64,000 nucleotides of DNA from Pomphorhynchus laevis (lineage: Eukaryota > Acanthocephala > Palaeacanthocephala > Echinorhynchida > Pomphorhynchidae), in the NCBI GenBank assembly GCA_012934845.2, contig WNNJ02002126.1:62001-126000 (forward strand), read 5' to 3'. Below the pieces are notes generated by a model that worked only from the letters and a program-made list of their open reading frames with translations, was not told where the DNA came from and did no database searches. Positions within the stretch are counted from its first letter, which is position 1. Each line of letters starts with the position of its first letter. Position numbers and translations under genes: made by a program. Below, piece by piece: positions 22,656 through 32,830 of this stretch.

Positions 22656-23460
22656 CATATTCTATAAAGCTTAAAAACAAATCAGCTATAATTGGGCTAC
22701 TATTAACACCCATTGGAACACTTTTTACTTGTCTAAATATAGATGTCCCTACTTTTAAATAATTTTGATTTATCAAAATATTTAAGGATTCTATTAATTC
22801 AATTTTATCCATATATTTATATTTACTTGATGGTTTAATTTTTGTTAGATAGGCGTTATAATTATTATAACATATATATGCATATCTTTTTCCGAATATA
22901 AGATTAATTAATTTTTCTAACGCTACTTTAAAATATGCCTATTCTAAATTTGCATAAATCTTAGTATTAACCATATATTTCCAAATAGAAAGTTAATTAA
23001 TTAACTTTCTATTAAGTTAATTGAATTTTTCTAATTTTGGGTTTAATATAATATCTATACATTTATTAATGAAGCTTATGGTTAGTGTATATTTATTATT
23101 AACATTTATTGTACGATTATAGTATTTCATATTACAATAACTGTCTATTATACAACTTAGCCTATCATAGTCGTTAATTAATTTTTGATTTATTGAACAA
23201 ATGATATCTTTAAAACAACTTCTTATATTTGCATACAGATCATTTAGCTTATTGTCTTTTAAAGTTGTTTTAATATTTCTAATTGATCATATTGGCTGGC
23301 GTCTAACCGAATTACTATAATAAAGTTTTTTATTATTTACTATACTACATCTGCAAATTCGTTGTACCACGTCATTCAATTTTAATAAGTGCATGGAATT
23401 AAGCGTTTTAATCCAAATTCTTATATTACAAATAGTTTTTGATTTGATTATATTTTTCGC
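22656..23460 (-). pseudogene. Penelope-like element, copy 1: linker and RT fragment
   Basis: Read on the minus strand from 23450 downwards there are three parts. First is RIWIKTLNSM followed by LNDVVQRICR, which resembles the end of a GIY-YIG module and the GLND linker of permuted Penelope-like proteins. Second is a helical region with ISINQKLINDYDRLSCIIDS in other copies. Third is RT sequence with MVNTKIYANL, NILINQNYLKVGTSIFRQVK and SVPMGVNSSPIIADLFLSFI, the PMG-containing RT block. At least one stop interrupts the RT before LINE B truncates it. The downstream YADD box is missing. PLE RTs are related to telomerase. The name rests on motif memory only. Confidence 0.6.
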
Positions 23461-23472
23461 ATGTATTTAAAA

Positions 23473-23545
23473 GCTGCATCCTCCGACGGCGACCGTTTCG
23501 GGGATCGAGATCTAGTTAGATCGTCAGGTTGATGCAGATGCATGT
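23473..23545 (-). ncRNA. Hammerhead-ribozyme-like motif
   Basis: On the minus strand, CTGCATC (plus 23531-23537) can pair with GATGCAG (plus 23474-23480) as stem I. The core CTGACGA lies at plus 23521-23527 and GAAAC at plus 23495-23499. The following CGG-TCG-CCG gives a short stem III, and the next two bases, T and C, fit the cleavage position. The weak part is stem II: the 21 bases between the two cores do not form one clean helix next to GAAA, although TCTA/TAGA can pair. Hammerheads are known in PLEs, and this one lies directly upstream of PLE copy 1. It may be decayed. Confidence 0.45.
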
Positions 23546-24130
23546 TTTGTTAACCAGCTCTCTTTGCGTTTATGGGCAAGTAATTTTCCACTAGAGAAAG
23601 ATCCAACTGGATCTTTCTCTAGTGGATCCAACTGCATTGAATCCACTAGAGAATAAACTCAAAGACTTTGGTTGAATCTTCTGTATGAAAGCCGCCACGT
23701 CAAATTGGTCGACGATTCTTTCATTTAGTTGACAAAATTCGTTTACTATCTACAAAGAACGAGTTTAGTGGGTCTTTTTGGAGGCAAATCTATCAGCCGC
23801 GTTTAGAACCAAGTTCGACGATATCTCCTTATTGTTGGCAATCGGCCTTAGACTTGGTCAGACAATTCCTAAGTCGTTTAAATGCTAATGTGAATCCACG
23901 GCTGAAGCTTTTCACCCCCTCAACTGTCGCAAATTGAATCACAGAATCACATTTATTATTTATTATAAAACAAACTGCTTTATATTGCAATAAATTATTA
24001 TTCAACTTCATTGTTTATATTGATTTTAATTCCTTATTATAATTACAAATTGCTCGTCCTAATGGCGGTAACAACTTATATCTTATTTTAGGAATATATT
24101 TACTTAAATCTGACCCTATTATTTCATTTA
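23546..24130. other. AT-rich spacer with hairpin and PLE remnants
   Basis: No intact gene is visible. A perfect 18-bp inverted repeat with a 2-base loop lies at 23588-23625, and a partial third copy of its arm follows at 23626-23652. From 24005 to 24120 there is a further partial copy of the PLE segment SDLSKYIPKIRYKLLPPLGR on the minus strand. The minus-strand frame 24011-23829 is open for 60 codons but resembles nothing I know. Confidence 0.5.
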
Positions 24131-24860
24131 TTACCTATTATGGGTACATATATGTTCATTTATTTTATCAAAACTAAGACTATTACAATTGCATTCTGTT
24201 TCCATTATGTATCTAATATTATCGTTACATATTGATTTTAATTCTTTATTATAATTACAAATTTTTCGTCCTAATGGTGGTAGGAGTTTATACCTTATTT
24301 TAGGAATATATTTACTTAAATCTGACCCTATTATTTCTTTACTTTTATAATTATTTAAAAGTCTACCTATATTTATGTTATCTATACATTTATTAATGAA
24401 GTTTATGGTTAATGTATATTTTCTGTTGTTATTATTAACATTTATTGTCCGATTATAGTATTTTATATTACAATAACTGTCTATTATACAACTTAGCATA
24501 TCATAGTCGTTAATTAATTTTTGATTTATTGAACATATGATATCTTTAGAAAAACTTCTTATATTTACATAAAGATCTTTTAGCTTATTATCACTTAAAA
24601 GTTGTTTTAATATTTCTAATTGTTCATTTATATCCATATATTTTTTAATATTTTTTAACTCTATTTTTCTTATTCGTTATATCACCATGACTTCTTGGTT
24701 TGCGTTTAACTGGATTATTATAATATAGTTGTTTATTATGTATTATACTACTTCTGCCAATTCCTTGTACCACGTCATTCAATCCTAATGGGTACATGGA
24801 ATTAAGCGTTTTAATTTAAATATTTCGATCCAAATATTATAATTTTTTTAATCCAAATAT
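24131..24860 (-). pseudogene. Penelope-like element, copy 2: N-terminal/linker part
   Basis: From 24830 downwards the minus strand reads LNSMYPLGLNDVVQGIGRSS, NPVKRKPRSHG and, after stops near 24640, a 168-codon open frame (24637-24131). That frame contains DINEQLEILKQLLSDNKLKD, IPKIRYKLLPPLGRKICNYN and CNCNSLSFDKINEHICTHNR. The GLND, RSHG and Cys-rich segments resemble the region between an N-terminal GIY-YIG and the RT in permuted (Naiad-type) PLEs. The copy ends before the RT. Confidence 0.55.
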
Positions 24861-24864
24861 TATA

Positions 24865-25440
24865 ATTGCAATTTTTCGTAAATGGCGGCAACAGTTTATA
24901 TCTTATTGTAGGAATATATTTACTTAAATCTGACCCTATTATTTCTTTACTTTTAGAATTATTTAAAAGTCCGGCTATATTTATGCTATCTATACATTTA
25001 TAAATGAAGTTTATGGCTAACGTATATTTTTATTGTTATTATTAACATTTATTGTACGATTATAGTATTTTATAATACAATAGCTGTCTATTATACAACT
25101 TAGCCTATCATAGTCATTAATTAATTTTTGATTTATTGAACATATGATATCTTTAGAAAAACTTCTTATATTTACATAAAGTTCTTTTAGCTTATTATCA
25201 CTTAAAAGTTGTTTTAATATTTCTAATCGTTCATTTATATACATATCTTTTTTAATATTTTTAAGTCTATTTTTTCCTATTCCTTTTATCACAATGACTT
25301 CTTGGTTTGCGTTTAACCGGATTATTATATTGGTTGTTTATTATGTATTATACTACTTTCTGCCAAAAGTTGTTTTATGGTTAGTGTATATTTTTTAGTG
25401 TATACTTCTGCCAATTCCTTGTACCACGTATCGTTTTTAA
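24865..25440 (-). pseudogene. Penelope-like element, copy 3: N-terminal/linker part
   Basis: The 91-codon minus-strand frame 25292-25017 has YINERLEILKQLLSDNKLKE and IICSINQKLINDYDRLSCII, closely matching copy 2. LINE-like ends are absent. A degraded GLND-linker piece precedes it at 25310-25440. Copies 1-3 lie in the same orientation, partly overlapping in content, as expected for tandem or nested PLE insertions with variable truncation. Confidence 0.55.
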
Positions 25441-25504
25441 TATTATTTGTTAAGAAAAATTATTATTATTTTTTATTATTCCTTTCATCGCCATGACTTT
25501 TCTT

Positions 25505-26090
25505 TTATTATTTTAAAAAAGGATTTATTTTAACGTGGCAAATGCGTGCCAGCGCACGCTTACATGACCACAACAAAACAACAACGTAAATCATGTGTCG
25601 AGAAGGTGTGAACGGAGGAGGTGTTTGAATGTGATAAAGGAGGGAGCGCGGCGGACGTCGAGAGGGAGTTGATTTCAGGCGAGTGAGGCGGCGATGAAGA
25701 AGGATAGGAGACCGTAGTTGTTGGAGTAATTGGGAACATGGAGTAAGAGGGTATGACAGGAACGCAGCGATAGTGAGAGGTTGGGCGAGTGTCGTCTAAG
25801 AAAGGAAGGTTGATGAACGATGGTGAGCCGACAGCGATGAGACGAAAAGTTACGAGAAGGCGGAGTTTGGTGCGGATGTGGTTGGTGGGCCGGGAGAGTT
25901 GGGCAAAATATGTGGATGCGTGGTCGAAGCGACCGAGACGAAAGAGCACTCGAGCGGCGGAGTTGATAATGCGTTGTAGGGTTAGGACGATGGATTTTGG
26001 AGAATTGACGAAAAGGCTGAGACAGTAATCGATTTTAGGCAAAGCGATGCCTAAAATCATCGCTTTGGGATGATTGATGAGGCAAAGGAT
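25505..26090 (-). mobile_element. LINE B 3' fragment with internal rearrangement
   Basis: The family B 3' end and RT C-terminus (KIDYCLSLFVNSPKSIVLTL, INSAARVLFRLGRFDHASTY) run from 25505 to about 26040. There the sequence folds back: ATTTTAGGCAAAGCGAT is followed at once by inverted pieces of itself. It then jumps to a more upstream part of family B (GATGATTGATGAGGCAAA, plus strand, comparable to 62850-62866). Confidence 0.8.
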
Positions 26091-26094
26091 ACAG

Positions 26095-26145
26095 GGGGAA
26101 ACTATACTACATCTGTCAATTCATTGTACCACGTCATTTAATCCT
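26095..26145 (-). mobile_element. Small Penelope-like linker fragment
   Basis: About 50 bases match the GLND-linker segment seen at 23339-23390 and 24747-24800 (shared core TTGTACCACGTCATT on the plus strand). It lies immediately beyond the LINE B piece. The following 26146-26580 is AT-rich with nothing recognised. Confidence 0.5.
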
Positions 26146-26584
26146 ATGAAAAACATTTGTTTGTGGAATGAAAATGTTTTTTAAATGGAAATATTACCTA
26201 CAGTACAATTATTATTTATAAAATCATGTGTATATCGTTTTCCAATGCAATCAAAATCTTAATTTTAAATATACAATATTTAATTTACATATTTTCAGCT
26301 ATATTTATCGTTGAATTTTCACCCAGACATATATTTTCAGATTATATCTGATTTTATCAAATAGGTCATCTAATCATTTGAGGGAATTCTAATTCAATTT
26401 AATTTAAACTAATTTAAATGTTATTAGGCTGTTCGTGAAGCCCTTTTCAATCTGAAATTTATAAGCGCTAGAGATTAAATCACCAAAATCATAACATTAA
26501 AACGAAAACTTGGGAACCCGAGATCGCCTAACCGTAGATGAGTGTGACCGTCTTTGCACCTTCCTGAATTTATTCTTTATAATT

Positions 26585-26895
26585 CTAGCGATGTTTGTGT
26601 GGGGGGTGGAGTTTTAAACTACAATTAGATTTATTTCCTTCCATCGTGTCGTTTGTATTGATGAATAAGGATTCTATTACTAGACTACAGTGTAAATCGT
26701 TTTCTTTATGTAAGGAAATAGTCCTGTTAAATTGAATTATATGGACTATATGGTCGGTATTTGTGAAATGGTTCAAGATAGCGGAAGACGTGTCGTCTCG
26801 TTTCATAGTATTGGTGTTGATATAATCTTTTCACGAATCCCTGCTTTGTTTGGCCAATATACATATTGTTACAATTTGCGCACAGGATAGCGTTT
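26585..26895 (-). pseudogene. GIY-YIG endonuclease fragment of a Penelope-like element
   Basis: The minus strand reads CANCNNMYIGQTKQGFVKRL then YQHQYYET in one frame. After a 1-base shift near 26806 it continues with RDDTSSAILNHFTNTDH, SLVIESLFINTND and TMEGNKSN. The motif order (C-x2-C, YIGQT, R, H, then a Glu in ESLFI) is that of the GIY-YIG nuclease attached to PLE reverse transcriptases, where it nicks target DNA. The composition looks like the C-terminal nuclease of a canonical PLE. It nevertheless lies upstream of RT pieces on the same strand, so either it belongs to a separate copy or the order is permuted. Confidence 0.72.
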
Positions 26896-27222
26896 TTTCT
26901 TCATTTTTATAATTTATTCTATAAAGTAAACATTTAATATTATTCATTATTTATTGAAATTTTCATCAATAAAATCTAATTTAGAGAAAATGTTTAAGGG
27001 AGACGTGGAAACGAAATAAATGGAATGAGGGAACATAATAAGTCTCACAATAAAACTATTGAGATGAATAAAAGGTAGGGGAAATTAGAAAAAAAAATCC
27101 ACTAAAGCTAAAAGAAGAGATAGAGTTAAATACAAGGAAATACAAGAGAATGAAAAGAAAAATTGCCGCAATTTTAATGTAAAATATTTTTTAGGTAGAA
27201 AAAATAATAACGAGACACTACT
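26896..27222. other. AT-rich spacer
   Basis: This stretch is AT-rich with many short A tracts. I see no coding, RNA or repeat feature. Confidence 0.4.
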
Positions 27223-27960
27223 ATTTCAATCAAAACATCACGTATTTAATCAAATCAGCTAACTGAGTCTACGTATTTAATATAATTATAAAATAAACAA
27301 AACATAATAATGCTAAATCAAAAAGTAATAATTAAATAATAAAATTAATAATTGTTTTTAGATTTTTTATAATTTAAATCAAGTTAAAAAAATGAAATTT
27401 AAAATAAACGTCATTTTTATGAATTGATTAATAAATAACAGACGTTGTATTAGAATAAGGATTAGAGGTCATCAGGAGGAACTGCTATGCTATCAGGTTT
27501 CGGCCCCTAACACCTCTACCCAACATATCAGCGGAGCCAATTATTTATTGTATTGCAATTTATTTATTGTATCTTATTCGAACTTATTCTAATACAAAGT
27601 ATATTATTTATAACTCATTTCAATCAAAACATCACGTATTTAATCAAATCAGCTAACTGAGTCTACGTATTTAATATAATTATAAAATAAACAAAACATA
27701 ATATTGCTGAATCAAAATTTAATAATTTAATAATAAAATTAATAATTGTTTTTAGATTTTCTATAATTTAAATCAAGTTAAAAAAATAAAAATAAAAAAT
27801 AAAATTTAAAATAAAAGTCATTTTTATGAATTGACTAATAAATAACAGACGTTGTATCGTAATAAGAATTAGAGGTCATCAGGAGGAACTGCTATGCTAT
27901 CAGGTTTCGGCCCTTAAGTCCTCTACCCAACATAGCAACGGGGCCAAATTAATGTATTAT
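27223..27960. repeat. Repeat R: two tandem units of about 394 bp
   Basis: Unit one (27223-27616) and unit two (27617-27960) begin with the same text (ATTTCAATCAAAACATCACG) and stay colinear. Each contains a GC-richer core (27468-27540 and 27862-27942) with AGGAACTGCTATG, TTTCGGCCC and CAACATA. The core recurs, usually inverted, at 38521-38600, 38901-38980, 50431-50510 and 51592-51670. In the core CTGCTATG can pair with CATAGCA, and TAGAGG with CCTCTA, in an interleaved (pseudoknot-like) way. No protein is encoded. Confidence 0.75.
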
Positions 27961-29177
27961 TTATAAATAATATTTTATTAAGATATATCATTAATATAAC
28001 ATTAACTAAAATCATTGTTTAAATATTTTTCATTTTATAAATAAATATGTTTTAAATGATGGTACAAAATTGTATAATGAAAGTGTTTATTAGCAAAATA
28101 AACACTTTTATAAAGTGTTTATTTATAAATAAACAATAAACAAATTTATTTATAAATAAACTCATTTGGTCGGTGATTCAAATGAAAGAATGCTTGCTTA
28201 TTTTACCATAATTAATTGTAATTGATTATAAATTGATTTATTGATTATTTTAGAAATTCCGGTCGATAAATTATTTTTGATTTTAGTTAATCAAAATATA
28301 TTACTTGATTAAGAAATAAAATTTAATGAATATAATAATTTATTTTAATAATATAATAAAATTTAATAATATAATCTAAAATATAAAATAATTGCTACTA
28401 ATTAAATCTTAATTTGAGGATTTACCTAAATCAACGTTTAGCAAACACTGATTTTGTGTTTTATATCTGGGGTTTTAGACGCTTCGGTGTTTTGTCTAAT
28501 TTTACCTAGACAACAACAAAAAATATCCCAGGGCCCTCTAAAAAAACTTAAATTATAAAAATATCAATATAGGTGTATGCCCATATGGAAGTATAACAGG
28601 CATTTGTATTTTCTTTCTAAAACCAATTTAACAAATTTGTATTAAAGAAAATGACTAAATAAAAAGTTATAAAAATGTCTTTTGTACTTTAAATAAATCT
28701 TACAGATTTTTTTATAATTGCAATATATGTAATATTAGGAAGGAGATAATTTATTAAAGAGCAAGTCTTCTGATCAATTAAATAGAAAAACTACGGTGAT
28801 ATCTTACAGACAATATAAATGTTCTTTTCGTATAAAGATTTAAATAAAGGCCTGTTTATATTGATTAATAATTCATAGAGATAAAATATGTGTATTTAAC
28901 ATCGATATTACAAATATCAATAGAACATAGGTAAATTGATTTTAATGTTAAGGATGTATTTGATGTTCTGCTAGCAAATTCTTTATCTGGCGTTTTTTTG
29001 TCAACATAATTCTCAGACATCAATGTTTCACTATTCACATTCGATTTATTTTTTTAGATAATAGTATTCTGACCGCACTAAAGGCGTTCTACGAAAGTAG
29101 GATGATGGAAATGTAATCAACAATTTCCTTGCAACATCCAATTAAACAATAAAGTGCGCAAAAATGCATTTGTAGCC
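27961..29177. other. AT-rich region without recognised genes
   Basis: Simple AT-rich sequence with several self-complementary TTTATAAATAAA segments around 28080-28160. No coding frame, RNA gene or known repeat was recognised. Confidence 0.4.
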
Positions 29178-29690
29178 AAAACCTTTTATTTGAATTTAAA
29201 TTTCAATTCTTCCTCGTTTGACAACTCTATAAATTCTTCTTCAAAATGTATTTCTGCAGATTGAAAATTGAACAAATATTTTTCGCTTATACGTAGTTTT
29301 CGATTGACATGTTATCTATTGAGCATGTATACCATTCCATACAGTACGCACCTTATCTGATAAGTATGTGGCAGCATTCAATGAGATTTTTTGTATCATG
29401 TGGATTCAGGGATCCACATAGGTATTCTCTTACAGCTTGAAATAACTAGCTCTTCTTCAATAATACAAGATTTTCCTGGTTTGGAAATCAGCAATGAAAT
29501 GCTGTGGGACAAATGTAGCCCCTCAACACTTTGCTTTGAAAGGGTTATAAACATATTCGCAACCTTCAGTTCAATAAATCAGTTCAAAAACCTTTTATTT
29601 GAATTTAAATTTTAATTCTTCCTCATTTGACAACTCTATAAATTCTTCTTCAAAATGTATTTCTGCAGACTAAAAATTGAACAAATATTT
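29178..29690 (-). pseudogene. hAT (ZBED-like) transposase fossil, duplicated pieces
   Basis: On the minus strand, block X (29690-29588 and again 29281-29178) encodes SAEIHFEEEFIELS followed by NEEELKFKFK. This recalls the C-terminal part of ZBED5/SCAND3-type hAT-derived proteins. Block Y (29587-29393) encodes VANMFITLSKQSVEG and LLISKPGKSCIIEEELVIS, resembling the segment after the BED finger in that group. The order X, Y, X shows internal deletion and duplication of a larger transposase gene, and the DDE catalytic part is absent. No terminal inverted repeats were found. The family call is from memory of the motif pattern. Confidence 0.45.
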
Positions 29691-30240
29691 AATGTAAGAG
29701 TATTCTTAAACATTAACTGTTTAAAGATTATTATACCTATCGTATTATTCGTTAAGGTCATGGAAGCTTCACGTGTATGTTTCCTATACGAACTACATTC
29801 CACATATTTTCCCATATTTTCTCGTTATAAAAAACGAGAAAAAAAGTATAATTTTATTGCTGAAAAGTATAATATTCTTAGAATTGTAGATTATCACTTT
29901 GAAGAGATCGTGTTATGTTTCACAGACTTTAAAACTCCAAACATTATCCAGTTGTCAGTCCCTTAAACTTTTCTGATAAATTTCAATAACAATCCTTCTG
30001 TTTAGTTCGTCATAAACTTCACTTGTTCAACCCGCTTCTCGAATATATTAGGCTTTTTTATATATTGAACTTTCAAGCTTTTATAATTAATATTGTCATG
30101 TTATGGTAGCCACGGAATCCTTTATTTTTCGCTTAAACGTAGTTTTCGATTGACATGTTATCTATTGAGCAGGTATACCATTCCATACAGTACGCACCTA
30201 TCTGATAAGTCTGTGGCAGCATTCAATGAGATTTTTTGTA
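29691..30240. other. Spacer between hAT fragments
   Basis: A plus-strand frame (29655-29966) is open for 103 codons in this AT-rich spacer but resembles nothing known to me and may be chance. Block Y sequence (ATACGTAGTTTTCGATTGAC type) resumes at 30125. The rest has no recognised feature. Confidence 0.3.
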
Positions 30241-30575
30241 CTATGTCATATCCTTGAATGCGGATTCAAGGATCCACATAGGTATTCTCTTACAGCTTGA
30301 AATAACCAGCTCTTCTTCAATAATACAAGATTTTCCTGGTTTGGAAATCAGCAATGAAATGCTGTCGGACACATGTAGCCCGTCAACACCTTGTTTTGAA
30401 AGGGTTATAAACATATTCGCAAACTCCAGTTCAATAAATCTGCATTTAATTTTTGAAAGAACGACAAATCTTAATCTATTTATCCGTATGGATTCTTTCC
30501 AGATATCCTTTAAATTCCGAGGACATCATTGAATCATTTGAAAAGTTTTTTTTACATAAGAGACACATCGTTAAC
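30241..30575 (-). pseudogene. hAT (ZBED-like) transposase fossil: BED finger and following domain
   Basis: The minus-strand segment 30572-30478 reads MCLLCKKNFSNDSMMSSEFK then GYLERIHTDK. It has the C-x2-C ... H-x4-H spacing and NDSM/LERIH words of a BED zinc finger. A second frame (30533-30241) reads RINRLRFVVLSKIK, FANMFITLSKQGVDG, SLLISKPGKSCIIEEELVIS and a stop. The two frames overlap, so at least one frameshift lies between 30480 and 30530. BED fingers bind transposon ends, and ZBED genes descend from hAT transposases. Block Y here is about 90% identical to 29280-29587. Confidence 0.5.
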
Positions 30576-31379
30576 AATTTGGTTCCATATGCTTGTATAA
30601 AATCATAATTCATATAACATATGATGTATTGACTTGTCTTTTTTTTGATCTATATGTTGAATTTTTTAATGGATAATACAATTAAAGGATAAAAATAATA
30701 AAATATTTATAACGAATGATTGTTTTTATTGTTTACTAGTTGTATAGTATCATTATATTTGTTTAATTAGGAAGTATCTTATGAAATGAAGTATCTGATG
30801 GTGATTTTGGTGTCTTCAAGCTTATGTGTTCTCTAGTTTCGTTGGTTTAATATAAAGAGGAATTAATGTCGCGTTGGTAATTGTTGGGCAATCAGAATTG
30901 ATTTATAAACTAAACCATTCGTGAATATTTTTACACAGACCATTTTGTCTTTTGTCCTCCCCAAGATATTTAAAAATTATCCAGCCCCTTTTCCGTTTTA
31001 TCTGGAGGAACCTGGGAGGGACTACTGCCGCAGTTTGGGATCCACTTATCTATTTGAACAGTCGTGAATTTCTACATTCGTAGACTATTTGTTAGTAAAA
31101 ACACGTACATTCTTTCAAACTCGATCAAAGATTTTATCTACTCTCTAAGTGTAATTTTGTGTTTATAGGTTAGATGTTTCGTTAATCAAAAGGATTGTTT
31201 GGATCCCAATTGTTGATACCAAATAAGTGTTTTCAGCATATGCATACCATTTTAGTATTTTAGATAAAGTTTTTGCTAACTATATAACTGATAAAATTTT
31301 AGAAATAAAAACATAGAAAACACAAATTAAATCAATTGTCCATTCCAGTCATATCCTTTCCTTTATCTCCCTTCTTATC
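30576..31379. other. AT-rich region without recognised genes
   Basis: No coding region, repeat or RNA gene recognised. Some parts (30950-31080) are less AT-rich, but no translation resembled a known domain. Confidence 0.35.
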
Positions 31380-32748
31380 ATTAAGACCTCAGGTATAGAG
31401 AGATCTGAGTCCTCCGGCCGCATCAGCGCGTCGCCTTCCGACTGAACTATTCGGAGTATTTCACCCCACTAAGAATCCAGTCGAGACGGACTATAGTCGG
31501 TAATCTCGAGATGAGAAGCTTGAGAAACCTTAGTCTTTGCTCTGGGGGACGTAATCTGGAAACGAAGACTAATCCCGAGATAGCCTAAGTACCACAGGGG
31601 CGCACTTGGGTTTCCCATTCCATGACAGATGCTGGACCCGTTTCTGAGCCCATCTAGCTTTTTTAGGATACGTTTAAGTATAGCCAGGTCAGCTTTCACC
31701 GAACAATTCCTCGCAACGGTGTAACCCAGATATTATTCTCGACTTGTGAAAATTGGAAGTGGTTAAAGCTGCAAAATGGAGGTGAGTACAGAGAGTGATA
31801 GTCTCTTAAGCTTCATTTTGGTGGCGGGGGTCGCAATGAAAGACTACAACCTGCGATTTGTTGAAGGTTAAAGTAAGATTGGATGAGGGTAACTGATCTT
31901 TTAATCTTAAAAAGAAACGGCTGATATCCGAGACTACATCTTTGCATCTGCATGCAGAAAACAGGGCTGTGATATCATCAGCATATACCACAAGATATTG
32001 ATCGCGTTTTAATGTTTTGAATAGAGCAATGGAGGCAGCAAGGTGCAAGATAGGAGAAAGTGGGGAGCCTTGAGGCACACCTGTAGTAGGGTAGAACTGA
32101 CGTGTATTAGGGTCGTCTTCATAATAGAACCGCTTAGTGTACAGCAAAATCTCCATTATGTTAACAGTTCTCGCAGGCAACCAAAGGGACCTGAGAGAGG
32201 AAATAAAGATTCGGTCAAATGTAGCTGAAAAATTAAGAAAAACAGCCATCTCTAGCTAATGACTGATATCCTGACAAAACTGATGAACTTCACCAATTGT
32301 TGAATGAACCGAGTGCCCTTAGAGAAAACCCATGAAAACTCGGTGGGATCAAATCACTTTACATAAATGATTGCGATTCAATGCGCAGGCGCTTTTTTTC
32401 GTAGAGAGAGATGACGGCGGTATGAATCGAGATGGGCCGCAGATCGTTAGGACAAGTGATTAATCTCTTTTACGGTAAAAAAACTCGACGGCTGATGTTG
32501 ATGTCAGCAACATCTGACGGGGAGGCTAATAACATTGTGATTGCGATCTCCTTTCTCTGATTGTCTGTTAAAACCTTACAAACCCGGGTGGAGAGTGGTG
32601 CGTTGGCTTTGGAGGTATCCGAAGTGATATGTCGAGGATAGAATTTCTTGTATAGAAATAAAAGGTGGGTCAAGGTGGTTTATGAATAAGATAGTCTATC
32701 CTGGCTCTGCGGAATGGTGCATTAATCCAATGTTCAGTTCAGGCGTTG
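31380..32748 (-). pseudogene. LINE E, RT part (split by LINE A)
   Basis: The minus strand carries RT blocks unlike families A-D: FLNFSATFDRIFISSL, TTGVPQGSPLSPIL and YLVVYADDITALFSA, the catalytic YADD, in 32249-31806. Upstream, 32673-32470 has NQRKEIAITMLL, and downstream, 31699-31469 has more of the C-terminal region. The GVPQGSPLSPIL form and the YADDI box resemble I/Jockey/R1-type LINEs more than CR1. Frame changes separate the pieces. The endonuclease of the same element lies at 37330-37860, beyond the inserted LINE A. Confidence 0.7.
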
Positions 32749-32830
32749 AATAATAATAATACAAATTTATTTAATGTGGCAAATGCGTACAAGCTGTACG
32801 CTTACAAGTCCACAAACAAAAATGAAAAAG

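Noticed and set aside
27468-27540. R core contains GAAAC and CTGATGA, the two hammerhead core words (minus strand).
   Set aside because: They occur in the order GAAAC then CTGATGA only about 20 bases apart, too close to hold stems III and I in a permuted hammerhead. Some copies read TTAATGA instead.
27468-27942. R core as a tRNA-derived SINE head.
   Set aside because: No convincing A-box and B-box pair at tRNA spacing, and no cloverleaf could be drawn.
29655-29966. A 103-codon plus-strand frame between the hAT fragments.
   Set aside because: No recognisable domain, AT-rich composition and no second copy. I do not claim it as a gene.
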